Positions 55,722 to 64,000 are shown, counted from the first letter of the stretch. The stretch is DNA of 64,000 bases from Isoptericola cucumis (GCF_014635665.1 NZ_BMDG01000003.1:1-64000); one strand, 5' to 3'. Made by a program: numbers and translations. The notes: generated by a model not told the origin, from the letters alone.

Positions 55722-58490
55722 TCAGAGGCGGCCGACGTCGACGATCGTGAGCGACACCGCCCCGGCCTCGTCGCTGGCCGCGAGGTCCACCAGCGCGGTG
55801 ACGGCGCGGTCGTGGTCGCCGTCGGTGTCGTCGAGCACCTGCCGCACCCACCACGTGCCGGGCTGCACGACGCCGTGCTCGCCGTCGTCGGCGCCGCGGG
55901 TGGTCGCCCCGGCGGGCAGCTCGGCCCCCGGCTCGAGGACCGTCAGCAGCGCCGCGGACCTGGCCTCCGGGCCGATGCCGATGGCGTCGTCGCCCTGGGC
56001 CTCGAACAGCTCCTCCAGGGCGTCCGCCCACGCGTCGCCGTCCCAGCCGGCCGCCCCGTCGAGACGCTCCAGGGCGTCGTAGTCCTCGCGGGCGGCGAGC
56101 TCGACCCGGCGGAACATCGCGTTGCGCACCAGGCGGCGGAAGGCGCGCGGGTTGCCGGTGACCGGCCGGGCGGGGGCCTCGGCGCCGGCCTCCGCCAGCT
56201 CACCCTCCACGACGGTGTCGGCGTCGTCGTCCACCGGGTTCTGCAGCCGCTCCCACTCGTCGAGCAGGGAGGAGTCGACGCCGCGCACCAGCTCGCCCAG
56301 CCACTCGACGACCTCCGCGACCTCCTCGGTGCGGTGCTCCTCGGGCACCACCTGGCGCATGGCCCGGTACGCGTCGGCGAGGTAGCGCAGCACGACACCC
56401 TCGGTGCGCTCCAGCCCGTACACGGAGACCAGCTCGGTGAACGTCATCGCCTGCTCGAGCATGTCCCGCACGACGGACTTCGGCGCGAGCTCGGCGCCGG
56501 CGACCCACGGGTTGGTGCGCTTGTACGCGTCGAAGGCCGGCTCGAGCAGGTCGGCCAGCGGGCGCGGCCACGTGACCTCCTCCAGCGCCTCCATGCGCTC
56601 CTCGTACTCCATGCCCTCCGCCTTCATGGCCGCGACGGCCTCGCCCTTCGCCTTGTTCTGCTGGGCGTAGAGGATCTGGCGGGGGTCGTCGAGGGTCGCC
56701 TCGATGACGGACACGACGTCCAGGACGTGCGTGGGGGACTCGACGTCGAGCAGGTCCATCGCCGCGAGCGCGAAGGGCGACAGGGGAGCGTTGAGCGCGA
56801 AGTCGCGCGGCAGGTCCACCACCAGCCGCACGCTCGGCCGGTAGCCCGCCGGCCGCGACGGGTCGGGCACGCGGACCTTCTCCACGACTCCGGCCAGCCG
56901 CAGGGAGCGGTAGATGCGGAACGTCTGGCGCACGTGCGCGGACTTCTGCGCGTCGGTGTCGTGGTTCGCGGTGAGCAGGTGGCGCATCGCCTCGATCGGG
57001 TCGGCGGCCTGACCCGTCGAGGCGCTCGAGCTCGCGCGGGCGAGCACGTTGAGCACCATCGCGTGGTTGACCCGGAACTGGCTGGACAGGGGCTCGGGGT
57101 CGGCGTCGCGCAGGCGCTCGAACGTGGAGTCCGTCCAGTTCACGGCGCCCGACGGCGCCTTCTTGCGCACGATCTTCTTCAGCTTCTTCGGGTCGTCCCC
57201 GGCCTTCGCGACCGCCTTGCGGTTCTCGATGACGTGCTCGGGGGCCATGACCAGGACCTCGCCGACCGTGTCGTAGCCGGCGCGCCCGGCCCGCCCGGAG
57301 ATCTGGTGGAACTCGCGCGCCGTGAGGTGGCGCATCCGCTCGCCGTCGAACTTCACCAGCGACGTCAGCAGCACGGTGCGGATCGGCACGTTGATGCCGA
57401 CGCCGAGCGTGTCGGTGCCGCACACGACCTTGAGCAGGCCCTTCTGCGTGAGCCGCTCCACGAGGCGCCGGTACTTGGGCAGCATCCCCGCGTGGTGGAC
57501 GCCCACGCCGGCGCGCAGGAACTTGCTGAGCGTCTTGCCGAACCCCGTGCCGAACCGGAACGCGCCGATCTCCGCCGCGATGCCGGCCTTCTCGTCCTTC
57601 GACGCCAGCGGCGTCGACAGCAGCGCCTGCGCCCGCTCGACGGCGTCCTTCTGCGTGAAGTGCACGACGTACACCGGGGCCCGGTGCGTGCTCACGAGCT
57701 CCGCGATGACCTCGTTCAGCGGCTCCAGGACGTAGGAGAACGTCAGCGGCACCGGCCGCTCGGCCCCCGCGACCTCGGCGACGGGACGGCCGGTGCGCTC
57801 CGTGACGTCCTCGCGCAGCCGCGTCGTGTCGCCGAGCGTCGCCGACATCAGCAGGAACTGCGTGTGCGGCATCTCCAGCAGCGGGACCTGCCACGCCCAG
57901 CCGCGCTGCGGGTCGCCGTAGAAGTGGAACTCGTCCATGACGACCTGGGTGATCGCGTCGTCGGCGCGGGACCCGTCGGGCCCGGCCGCGTCGGAGCCGT
58001 CGGTGCCGGAGCCGCGCAGGGCGAGGTTCGCGAGGATCTCCGCGGTGCAGCAGATGATCGGGGCGTCCGCGTTCACGGCGGAGTCACCCGTCATCATGCC
58101 GACGTTGCGAGAGCCGAACGCGGCGACGAGGTCGAAGAACTTCTCGCTCACCAGCGCCTTGAGCGGCGCGGTGTAGAACGTGCGGCCGCCGAGCCCGGAG
58201 CGGCGCGCGGCCAGCGCGGCGAACTGCGCGCCCATCGCGACCATCGACTTGCCCGAGCCGGTGGGGGTGGCCAGCACGACGTGCGAGCCCGTCATGATCT
58301 CGAGCAGCGCCTCCTCCTGGTGCGGGTACAGGTCGCGGCCGGTCGACGACGCCCACTCGCCGAAGCTCTCGAAGAGCACGTCGGGGTCGGGAGCACCTCC
58401 GGTCGGGGCCGGCAGGTGCGGCAGGAGGGTCCCGGCGGGGCGGGGCGCGGGGGTGGTCTCGGCGACGTGGGCGGAGGTCGGGGAAGTCAT
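55722..58490 (-). CDS. Ski2-like DEAD/DEAH-box helicase with DUF3516
   Basis: A 922-residue superfamily 2 helicase. Walker A is ATPTGSGKS (74-82), motif II is DEFH (186-189), motif III is LMSATLGD, and motif VI is QISGRAGRAGYDT. The remaining ~450 residues match the DUF3516 type of C-terminus found in actinobacterial helicases of unknown substrate, related to but distinct from HelY. It may act on RNA, since Ski2 relatives do. The ATG at 58490 gives the sensible N-terminus; an upstream ATG at 58550 would translate one arm of a long inverted repeat. Confidence 0.88.
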   Translation of the reverse strand: MTSPTSAHVAETTPAPRPAGTLLPHLPAPTGGAPDPDVLFESFGEWASSTGRDLYPHQEEALLEIMTGSHVVLATPTGSGKSMVAMGAQFAALAARRSGLGGRTFYTAPLKALVSEKFFDLVAAFGSRNVGMMTGDSAVNADAPIICCTAEILANLALRGSGTDGSDAAGPDGSRADDAITQVVMDEFHFYGDPQRGWAWQVPLLEMPHTQFLLMSATLGDTTRLREDVTERTGRPVAEVAGAERPVPLTFSYVLEPLNEVIAELVSTHRAPVYVVHFTQKDAVERAQALLSTPLASKDEKAGIAAEIGAFRFGTGFGKTLSKFLRAGVGVHHAGMLPKYRRLVERLTQKGLLKVVCGTDTLGVGINVPIRTVLLTSLVKFDGERMRHLTAREFHQISGRAGRAGYDTVGEVLVMAPEHVIENRKAVAKAGDDPKKLKKIVRKKAPSGAVNWTDSTFERLRDADPEPLSSQFRVNHAMVLNVLARASSSASTGQAADPIEAMRHLLTANHDTDAQKSAHVRQTFRIYRSLRLAGVVEKVRVPDPSRPAGYRPSVRLVVDLPRDFALNAPLSPFALAAMDLLDVESPTHVLDVVSVIEATLDDPRQILYAQQNKAKGEAVAAMKAEGMEYEERMEALEEVTWPRPLADLLEPAFDAYKRTNPWVAGAELAPKSVVRDMLEQAMTFTELVSVYGLERTEGVVLRYLADAYRAMRQVVPEEHRTEEVAEVVEWLGELVRGVDSSLLDEWERLQNPVDDDADTVVEGELAEAGAEAPARPVTGNPRAFRRLVRNAMFRRVELAAREDYDALERLDGAAGWDGDAWADALEELFEAQGDDAIGIGPEARSAALLTVLEPGAELPAGATTRGADDGEHGVVQPGTWWVRQVLDDTDGDHDRAVTALVDLAASDEAGAVSLTIVDVGRL

Positions 58491-58523
58491 GGTCGGGCCA
58501 GTCTTCCAGGCCGCGCCCGGAAA

Positions 58524-58586
58524 CAACGAGCGTGCTGGCTTGTTCCTCATGTCGGCCGGATGCGGAACAAGTCAGCACGCACGTTG
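58524..58586. repeat. Long imperfect inverted repeat
   Basis: A 23-base arm (58524-58546) pairs with 58564-58586 with one mismatch and one G-T pair, around a 17-base loop. It lies ten bases after the stop of the kinase gene and 34 bases before the helicase start on the same strand. It may end the kinase transcript or control the helicase. Confidence 0.8.
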
Positions 58587-58595
58587 CCGTGGGTC

Positions 58596-59339
58596 TCAGC
58601 CGAGGTCCCAGAGGTGGCGGTAGAAAGCGATCCGCCCGGCGTCGGGCGCGATGCCGTAGGCGTCGAAGAACGCGGGCTCGTACCCGTCGCCGTAGTTCCA
58701 CTCCAGGCTGTAGCTCGCGACGGCGAGGTCGGCCCACCGGTCGGCGACGCCCAGGGCGTCCAGGTCCACGTGCGCGGCCCACGAGCCGTCGTCGGCCACC
58801 AGGGTGTTGGGCGCGCAGGGGTCGCCGTGGCACACGACGAGGCGGTCGACGGGCGGCAGCTCGCCGACCTCCCGGCGGGTGTCCGGGGACAGGCGGGCCA
58901 CGCGGTCGCGGATCGACCAGGTGAACGGGCAGTCGCCGGTGGGCAGGGCGTCGTGCATCGCGCGCAGGCCGGCCCCGACGGCGCGCGCCGCGGCCTCGGG
59001 CCGTGCCCGCCAGTACGGGTCGACGGCGGACCGGCCGGCGAGGGCGGCCGTCACCAGCCAGGCGCCGGACGCGTCGTGTCCCTGCGCGAGCACCCGCGGG
59101 ACGGGCGTGTACCGGCCGGCCCACGCGAGCCGCTCGGCCTCGGCGCCGAGGTCGAGCTCCGGCGTCCCGGCGGGGACCCACTTGACGAAGCGGCCGTCGC
59201 CGGAGCCGGTGAGCCGGAACGTCAGGCCGCCCAGCTCGTTGCGCCACACCGGCACGACCTCGTCGCCCGCGGCGAGCTCGCGGACCGCGTCGGGCACGGC
59301 GACGGGTGCGGTGGGGATCTGGGCGATCACGCGCGACAT
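58596..59339 (-). CDS. APH(3')-like aminoglycoside phosphotransferase family protein
   Basis: A 247-residue small-molecule kinase of the APH/ChoK fold. The ATP lysine lies in RFVKWVP (K53), the catalytic loop is CHGDPCAPNTL (H171-N177 region) and the metal aspartate is in HVDLDALGVADRWADLAV (D192 or D194). YSLEWNYGDGYEPAFFDAYG near the end matches APH(3') enzymes. It may confer aminoglycoside tolerance, but chromosomal members often have other substrates. No mobile-element sign. Confidence 0.82.
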   Translation of the reverse strand: MSRVIAQIPTAPVAVPDAVRELAAGDEVVPVWRNELGGLTFRLTGSGDGRFVKWVPAGTPELDLGAEAERLAWAGRYTPVPRVLAQGHDASGAWLVTAALAGRSAVDPYWRARPEAAARAVGAGLRAMHDALPTGDCPFTWSIRDRVARLSPDTRREVGELPPVDRLVVCHGDPCAPNTLVADDGSWAAHVDLDALGVADRWADLAVASYSLEWNYGDGYEPAFFDAYGIAPDAGRIAFYRHLWDLG

Positions 59340-59412
59340 GCGGGCATCGTCGCATCTCCGGGGTGTCGGGGTCCCGCGCTCTCGGCCCGGCAGGATCGGC
59401 CGGACCGGGGTG

Positions 59413-60390
59413 TCAGTCCGGTGCGGCGACGGGCTCGACCGTCCCGCGCGGGGCCGCCCGCCGGGTCGCGGCCTCGCCCTGCTGCACCACGACGACGCCG
59501 GTCAGCAGCACGAGCCCGCCGAGCAGCTGGACCGGGCTCGGCAGCTCGCCGAGCAGGAGCCAGGCGAAGAAGACGGCGCTCACCACCTCGAGCAGCCCGA
59601 CGAACGACGACGGGCGGGCGCCCAGCCGTCGGCCGGCCCCGACGCCGGTGACGTAGGCGACGCCGGCCGTCACCACGCCGAGCACCGCGAGCACGAGCCA
59701 CGTGGGCACGACCGCGCCCGCCAGGTCGACCGGGTCGGCGGACGCCGTCACCGGCATGACGCCCACGGCGGCCAGGAGCCCGAGGACGGCGGCCCCCACG
59801 ACGAGGCCGCCCGCGGCGAGGCTCAGCGGCGGCAGCCCGGTGTGGGCGCGGGCGTTGAGGAGGAAGTAGGCGGAGACCCCGACCATCGCGCCGAGCGCCC
59901 ACGCCACGCCGACCGGGTCGAGCCGCGCCCCGGTGAGGTCGAGGACGAGCACCAGGCCGACGGCCGCGAGCGCGATCCCGGCGACCGTGGTCCGCCCCGG
60001 GCGCTGGCCGTGCCGCAGCCAGAGCCACGTGACGACGGCGGCGGGCGACGAGTACTCGATGAGCAGCGCCGGGCCGACCTGCATGTGCTGCACGGCCGCG
60101 AAGTAGCAGAACTGCGTGGCGGCGACGCCGAGCGCGCCGTAGACGAGCAGGAGGCGCACGTTGCGCCGCACGGGCCCCCAGTCGCCGCGGAGGGCGACGA
60201 CGCCGAACGGCAGCACGACGAGCGCCCCGATCCCGACGCGGACGAGCACGACCGCCCCGGGGCTCCAGCCGGTGGCGAAGAGCCCGGCGGCGAACGGGCC
60301 GGAGAGGCTGAAGGTCACGGCCGAGACCGCGGCCAGGATCAGCCCGGTCCCCAGGGCGGACCGTGAGGTGTCATGTGCCACGTCGCTCAT
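59413..60390 (-). CDS. EamA/DMT-family transporter
   Basis: A 325-residue membrane protein with ten hydrophobic segments in two EamA repeats; the first contains AAVSAVTFSLSGPFAAGLF and the second begins around LGAMVGVSAYFLLNARAH. DMT members export amino acids or metabolites. The promoter is clear on this strand: TTGACA (60423-60428) and TAGCGT (60399-60404), 18 bp apart. It is divergent from a CGNR regulator with overlapping promoters, which suggests that regulator controls it. Confidence 0.88.
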   Translation of the reverse strand: MSDVAHDTSRSALGTGLILAAVSAVTFSLSGPFAAGLFATGWSPGAVVLVRVGIGALVVLPFGVVALRGDWGPVRRNVRLLLVYGALGVAATQFCYFAAVQHMQVGPALLIEYSSPAAVVTWLWLRHGQRPGRTTVAGIALAAVGLVLVLDLTGARLDPVGVAWALGAMVGVSAYFLLNARAHTGLPPLSLAAGGLVVGAAVLGLLAAVGVMPVTASADPVDLAGAVVPTWLVLAVLGVVTAGVAYVTGVGAGRRLGARPSSFVGLLEVVSAVFFAWLLLGELPSPVQLLGGLVLLTGVVVVQQGEAATRRAAPRGTVEPVAAPD

Positions 60391-60398
60391 GGGTCATG

Positions 60399-60428
60399 AC
60401 GCTAGGTCCGTCTCATGTAACGTGTCAA
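60399..60428. promoter_or_regulatory. Overlapping divergent promoters of EamA and CGNR genes
   Basis: On the minus strand TTGACA-N18-TAGCGT drives the transporter. On the plus strand TAACGT (60418-60423) ends six bases before the CGNR ATG, with ATGACG 16 bp upstream as a -35 candidate. The two promoters occupy the same 39-base gap and must compete. Confidence 0.7.
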
Positions 60429-60429
60429 C

Positions 60430-60975
60430 ATGGTCTTCGCGCATGACACCGAGAGCTCGCTGCTGGCCGCGGTGGACCTCGTCAACGCCGAGGAGCCGCC
60501 GTCCACGATGACGACGGTCGCCGAACTGGAGGCGTTCTACGCCCGCCACGGGTACACCGGCCGCCTCGACGGGACCGACCACGAGCTCGCGCGCGTGCGG
60601 GCGCTGGCACCGCGGCTGCGCCGGCTCCTCCTGGCGGACCGGGACCACGCGCCCGGGCTGGTCAACGAGCTGCTCGCCCAGGAGCACGCCGTCCCCCGGC
60701 TGGTGCGGCACGCGGGCCAGGACTGGCACCTGCACGCCGTCGCCGCCGACGCGCCGCTGGACACCCGCATCGTCGTCGAGACCGCGATGGCGATGATCGA
60801 CGTCGTGCGCGCCGACGAGCACTCGCGGCTCGCGGTCTGCGCCGACGCGGACTGCGACGGCCTCGTGCTCGACCTGTCCCGCAACCGCTCGCGGCGCTAC
60901 TGCTCGGTGGCGTGCACCAACCGCAACGCCCAGGCGGCGCTGCGCGCCCGCCGCGCGGGGGCGGCCGCGGGCTGA
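60430..60975 (+). CDS. CGNR zinc-finger / ABATE-domain regulator
   Basis: A 181-residue protein of the ABATE plus CGNR zinc-finger family, thought to be stress or metabolite-responsive regulators. The N-terminal ABATE domain is recognisable by AVDLVNAEEPPS. Zinc cysteines are C137, C142, C158 and C162 in CADADC...YCSVACTNR; the usual CGNR reads CTNR here. A divergent EamA transporter is 39 bases away and is the natural target. Probably a leaderless transcript. Confidence 0.87.
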   Translation: MVFAHDTESSLLAAVDLVNAEEPPSTMTTVAELEAFYARHGYTGRLDGTDHELARVRALAPRLRRLLLADRDHAPGLVNELLAQEHAVPRLVRHAGQDWHLHAVAADAPLDTRIVVETAMAMIDVVRADEHSRLAVCADADCDGLVLDLSRNRSRRYCSVACTNRNAQAALRARRAGAAAG

Positions 60976-61110
60976 GCCCGCACCCCGCCGGCACCTGCTC
61001 GCACCGCCCGGACGTATCTGCGACCGGGGCCGGGCGCTCCCTCGCAGGCGAGGACGCCGGGTCCCGCGGACCGAGACTCGTCCGGCCCGGCGCCGTGAAG
61101 GAGACCACCC

Positions 61111-61563
61111 ATGTCCGTCACGACCGACAAGGCCCTCGACCCGTGGCCGATCGTCAAGAGCGGTGCCCGCTTCCACCCGGTGGCGTCCGTGCAGCACCTG
61201 CTGAACGAGCACGGGCACGACCTCGAGGTGGACGCGTCGTTCGGCCCGCTCACCGAGGCCGCGGTGCGGGCCGCGCAGCGCGACTTCGGCCTCGAGGCGG
61301 ACGGCGTCGTCGGCCCGCTCACCTGGCAGGCGATCGTCGTGACCGTGCGGCACGGCAGCCGCGGCCACGCCGTGCGCGGCGCGCAGCAGGAGCTCGACAC
61401 CCGCGACGGGTTCGACGTCGTCGTGGACGGGGTCTTCGGGCCCCGGACCGAGCGCGCCGTGCGCGCGTTCCAGTCCGCGCTGTCCGCGTTCGGCGTCGAG
61501 GTCGACGGGATCGCCGGGCCGGTGACCTGGCGGGCGATGGTCAGCGGCATGGTCTCCCACTGA
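61111..61563 (+). CDS. Protein of two peptidoglycan-binding domains
   Basis: A 150-residue protein consisting almost entirely of two PG_binding_1 repeats (VQHLLNEHGHDLEVDASFGPLTEAAVRAAQ and VRGAQQELDTRDGFDVVVDGVFGPRTERAVRAFQ, each ending in DGIAGPVTWRAM or DGVVGPLTWQAI). It has no signal peptide and no catalytic domain, which is odd for a wall-binding protein. GAAGGAG precedes the ATG. It may be used by a non-classical route, or its ligand may be something else. Confidence 0.85.
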   Translation: MSVTTDKALDPWPIVKSGARFHPVASVQHLLNEHGHDLEVDASFGPLTEAAVRAAQRDFGLEADGVVGPLTWQAIVVTVRHGSRGHAVRGAQQELDTRDGFDVVVDGVFGPRTERAVRAFQSALSAFGVEVDGIAGPVTWRAMVSGMVSH

Positions 61564-61653
61564 CGGCGGCCCGCCGACGCGGCTGGGCAGACCCGGCTGG
61601 GCAGGCCCGGCCGCAAGCCCGGGCGCTCGGACCAGGAGTAACGTCCACGCTCG

Positions 61654-62523
61654 ATGACCGCCACCGCCACCGCCCTCGTGCTCGTCGCGGCGGTGCTCCA
61701 CGCGGTGTGGAACGTCGCCGCGAAGCGCGTCGAGGGCGGGTCGCGGGTCTTCGTGTGGTGCTACGCGACGGCGGGCGCCCTGCTCTGGCTGCCCGTCGGG
61801 CTGGTGCTCCTGGCGCGCGACGGCTGGCAGGACGTGCCGCAGCTCCTGCTCGCCTCGGCCGTCTCGGGCCTCCTGCACAACGTGTACGGGATCGTGCTCA
61901 ACACCGGGTACGCCCGGGCGGACCTGAGCGTCGTGTACCCCACGGCCCGCGGAGCCGGGCCCCTCATCACCATGGGCGTCGCGCTCCTCGTGCTGGGCGA
62001 GCACGTCGAGCCGCACCACGTCGCGGGCGGCCTCGTCGTCGTCGCGGGCGTGGCGGTCGTCGCCGGCGCGGGCGCCCCGAAGCTCGTGGCCGACCGCGGC
62101 GGCGCCGGCCTCCGCTGGGGCGTCTACACCGGCGCCACCATCGCGGCCTACACGCTGTGGGACGGCTTCGCCGTGACGACGCTCGGCCTCGACCCCGTCG
62201 TCTACTTCGCGTTCTTCGCCGCCTGGCAGTCCATCACTCTCACGCCGGTGCTCGGGGGACGTGCCCGCCGCGCCGAGGCCCGCGACATGGTCCGCCGCCA
62301 CCTGAGGGAGATCGTCCTCATCGGCGTGCTCTCCCCGCTGGCGTACATCCTGGTGCTGGTCGCGATGCAGACGGCGCCGATCGCCCTGGTGGCCCCCGCC
62401 CGCGAGTCGAGCATCGTCGTCGGGACGCTGCTCGCGTGGTGGCTGTTCAAGGAGCCCCGGCCGGCCGCGAAGATCGCCGGGTCGGTGGTCGTCGTCGCGG
62501 GCATCGCCCTGCTCTCGGTCTGA
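61654..62523 (+). CDS. EamA/DMT-family transporter
   Basis: A 289-residue membrane protein with about nine or ten hydrophobic segments and two EamA repeats; VLHAVWNVAAKRVEGGSRVF and TIAAYTLWDGFAVTTLG begin them. LLAWWLFKEPRPAAKIAGSVVVVAGIALLSV is the typical last part. TAACGT lies nine bases before the ATG. It is only distantly like the transporter at 59413. Substrate unknown. Confidence 0.87.
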   Translation: MTATATALVLVAAVLHAVWNVAAKRVEGGSRVFVWCYATAGALLWLPVGLVLLARDGWQDVPQLLLASAVSGLLHNVYGIVLNTGYARADLSVVYPTARGAGPLITMGVALLVLGEHVEPHHVAGGLVVVAGVAVVAGAGAPKLVADRGGAGLRWGVYTGATIAAYTLWDGFAVTTLGLDPVVYFAFFAAWQSITLTPVLGGRARRAEARDMVRRHLREIVLIGVLSPLAYILVLVAMQTAPIALVAPARESSIVVGTLLAWWLFKEPRPAAKIAGSVVVVAGIALLSV

Positions 62524-62558
62524 CGTCCTCGGCCCGGCGCTCGCGGGCCGACGCCGGT

Positions 62559-63494
62559 CTACGGCGCGGGCGGCAGCAGGGCGTCGCAGACGTCCAGGAG
62601 CCGGGCCCGCAGCCCCTGGCCGCGCTCGGCGAAGGCGCGCTGGCGGCGGACGTATTCCGCCTTGCCGTCGGGCGTCTCGATCGGCACGGCCTCGACGCCG
62701 TAGGCGGACACGTCGTACGGCGCGGCCGCCATGTCCGTGTACCGGACGTCGCGCGCCAGCTCGAACGAGTCGAGCAGCAGGTCGCCCGGGACGGCGGGCC
62801 CGAGCTTCTGGGCCCACTTGTACAGGTCCATGGTGGCGTGCAGGCAGCCCGGCTGCTCCATCGCGGGCTGGCGCTCGCGGGTGGGCCGCAGCTGGTTGCG
62901 CTCGCGGGCCTCGGGGGTGAAGAAGCGGAACGCGTCGAAGTGCGAGCAGCCGATGCGGTGCGACTCGACGACGGCGTCCGTGCCCTCGTGGCCGAGCCGC
63001 AGCGGCAGCGGGTGGCGGTGGTCGCGCCCCGCCGCCCGGTCCCGGTAGACCATCGCCCACTCGTGCAGCCCGAAGCAGCCGAACGTGCCCGGCCGCGACG
63101 CCGTGGCGCCGACCAGGGCGCGCACGTACCGCACGGTGTCCCCGCGGTCCGCGAGGAACGCGTCCGCGTCGAGCGTGGCGCCCGTGCCGCCGCCGGGCAG
63201 CGCGACCTCGCGGTACCAGCGCCACCCGGCGTGCTCGGCGGCGTCGGCGAGGACGACGCCCGCCCCGGGGTGCCAGCGGCGCAGGTGCGACACGCGGGTC
63301 GGGTAGTAGGTGAACAGGAAGTCCTCGATCGCGTGCGCCTCGCCCCGGTCGCGGGCGTCGCGCCAGACGGCCGTCAGGGCGTCGGCACGCTCCGCGTGGG
63401 CGGCCGCCGTCGGCCCCCAGGCGCTCGCGGGCACCGCCGCGTCGCCCGCTGCGCGGGGCGCGCGGCGGGTCGTCGGGGACGCGGGGGAGGGCAC
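62559..63494 (-). CDS. Actinobacterial protein commonly labelled 3-methyladenine DNA glycosylase
   Basis: A 311-residue soluble protein. The segment AIEDFLFTYYPTRVSHLRRWHPGAG near residue 60 and GCFGLHEWAMVYR, CSHFDAFRFFTPEARERNQL and QPGCLHATMDLYKWAQKLGP mark a conserved actinobacterial family. It is often labelled 3-methyladenine DNA glycosylase, but I see no helix-hairpin-helix or AAG motif that proves this. The GTG at 63494 is chosen because TACCCT ends six bases before it on this strand; longer readings cross the divergent promoter. Treat the function as unproven. Confidence 0.7.
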   Translation of the reverse strand: MPSPASPTTRRAPRAAGDAAVPASAWGPTAAAHAERADALTAVWRDARDRGEAHAIEDFLFTYYPTRVSHLRRWHPGAGVVLADAAEHAGWRWYREVALPGGGTGATLDADAFLADRGDTVRYVRALVGATASRPGTFGCFGLHEWAMVYRDRAAGRDHRHPLPLRLGHEGTDAVVESHRIGCSHFDAFRFFTPEARERNQLRPTRERQPAMEQPGCLHATMDLYKWAQKLGPAVPGDLLLDSFELARDVRYTDMAAAPYDVSAYGVEAVPIETPDGKAEYVRRQRAFAERGQGLRARLLDVCDALLPPAP

Positions 63495-63542
63495 CGTCCC
63501 AGGGTACGAGCCGCGCGCCGGGCCGGTGGCCGCGGACGGGGC

Positions 63543-63548
63543 TAGCGT
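63543..63548 (+). promoter_or_regulatory. -10 box of the PhzF-like gene, leaderless-type
   Basis: TAGCGT ends seven bases before the ATG at 63556, with no ribosome-binding site. Confidence 0.5.
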
Positions 63549-63555
63549 GTGCGAC

Positions 63556-64000
63556 ATGCCGCACACGCTCGGGCTCCGCCAGGTCGACGTCTTCGCCTCC
63601 GGTCCGTTGACCGGCAACCCGGTCGCCGTCGTGCACGACGCCGACGACCTCACCGACGACCGGATGGCGGCCTTCGCCCGGTGGACCAACCTGTCGGAGA
63701 CGACGTTCCTGCTCGCGCCCACCCACGCGCGCGCGGACTACCGCGTACGGATCTGGACGCCCGGCGGCGAGCTGCCGTTCGCCGGCCACCCCACGCTCGG
63801 CACGGCGCACGCGTGGCTCGAGGCCGGCGGCGTGCCCCGCACGGAGGGCGCCGTCGTGCAGGAGTGCGGGGTCGGGAACGTGACCCTCCGGCGCGGCGCC
63901 CCCGGCAGGCCCGACGACGGCCGGCTCGCCTTCGCCGGACCGCCGCTGCTGCGCTCCGGGTCGGTGGCGCCCGAGGACCTGGCGCACCTCGCGCGCGCCC
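63556..64000 (+). CDS. PhzF-family isomerase-like protein, cut by window end
   Basis: The first 148 residues of a PhzF/YddE-like protein of the diaminopimelate-epimerase fold. The catalytic glutamate position is E48 in NLSETTFLL, and PFAGHPTLGTAHAWLE (from residue 74) is the family signature. The N-terminal LRQVDVFASGPLTGNPVAVV is typical. The rest of the gene (about 130 residues expected) lies beyond the window. Substrate unknown for most family members. Confidence 0.88.
   Translation, partial: MPHTLGLRQVDVFASGPLTGNPVAVVHDADDLTDDRMAAFARWTNLSETTFLLAPTHARADYRVRIWTPGGELPFAGHPTLGTAHAWLEAGGVPRTEGAVVQECGVGNVTLRRGAPGRPDDGRLAFAGPPLLRSGSVAPEDLAHLARA

Noticed and set aside
58491-58550. Upstream start for the DUF3516 helicase
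   Set aside because: The added 20 residues would be coded by one arm of the inverted repeat and do not look like a helicase N-terminus.
58596-59339. Antibiotic resistance gene on a mobile element
   Set aside because: The protein is APH-like, but there is no transposase, integrase, direct repeat or change in base composition around it.

Overview
The window is a dense, very GC-rich chromosomal segment with the coding style of an actinobacterium: strong third-position GC bias, many GTG starts, many ATGA/GTGA gene overlaps, and many genes whose -10 box lies only 6-7 bases before the start codon. Gene content (GatCAB, tandem DHADs, an ilvBNC attenuator, a DUF3516 helicase, a CGNR regulator) fits Actinomycetes. 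A Micrococcales relative of Cellulomonas or Promicromonospora is my best guess, but that is inference. No CRISPR array, insertion sequence, phage gene or tRNA was seen.

Region 1 (1-24000): purine salvage for nitrogen and carbon. The window opens in the 23S-5S spacer, followed by 5S rRNA and its terminator. Then come uraD-uraH-urate oxidase-NCS2 permease (urate to allantoin), an IclR-family regulator, an ACT-domain malic enzyme with an unassigned citrate-lyase-like aldolase, hyi-glxR-gcl-glxK-allB (allantoin opening and glyoxylate to glycerate), a BCP peroxiredoxin and malate synthase. After a gatCAB-acetyltransferase operon, allE and a POT transporter follow. Five transcription units of this pathway carry the same motif, TTCC-N7-GGAA, just downstream of the -10 region, often as two sites 21 bp apart. 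I read it as the operator of the IclR protein (AllR-like). Malate synthase plus malic enzyme would give a second route from glyoxylate to pyruvate. Allantoate amidohydrolase is not in the window.

Region 2 (24000-43200): branched-chain amino acid synthesis, interrupted by unrelated genes. It holds two different dihydroxyacid dehydratases in tandem, ilvBNC, leuB, ilvE and citramalate synthase. ilvB and cimA are each preceded by a short leader peptide (ILVVLLL and LIIA endings) and a U-tract terminator, so both appear controlled by attenuation. Interspersed are a double PCD-VOC fusion protein, an ABC exporter, an ASCH protein, a methyltransferase and an AlkZ-like protein.

Region 3 (43200-52500): a probable peptidoglycan or amino-sugar recycling locus: RpiR/MurR-type regulator, a lipoate ligase-like gene, a sugar ABC importer without an ATPase, GH3 N-acetylglucosaminidase, a shortened AnmK-like protein and MurQ.

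Region 4 (52500-64000): single genes of housekeeping or unknown role: YggS, YccF, YbaK, TauE/SafE, a coiled-coil membrane protein, a Ski2-like helicase, an APH-like kinase, two EamA transporters, a CGNR regulator, a two-repeat peptidoglycan-binding protein, a glycosylase-like protein and the start of a PhzF-like gene cut by the window end.
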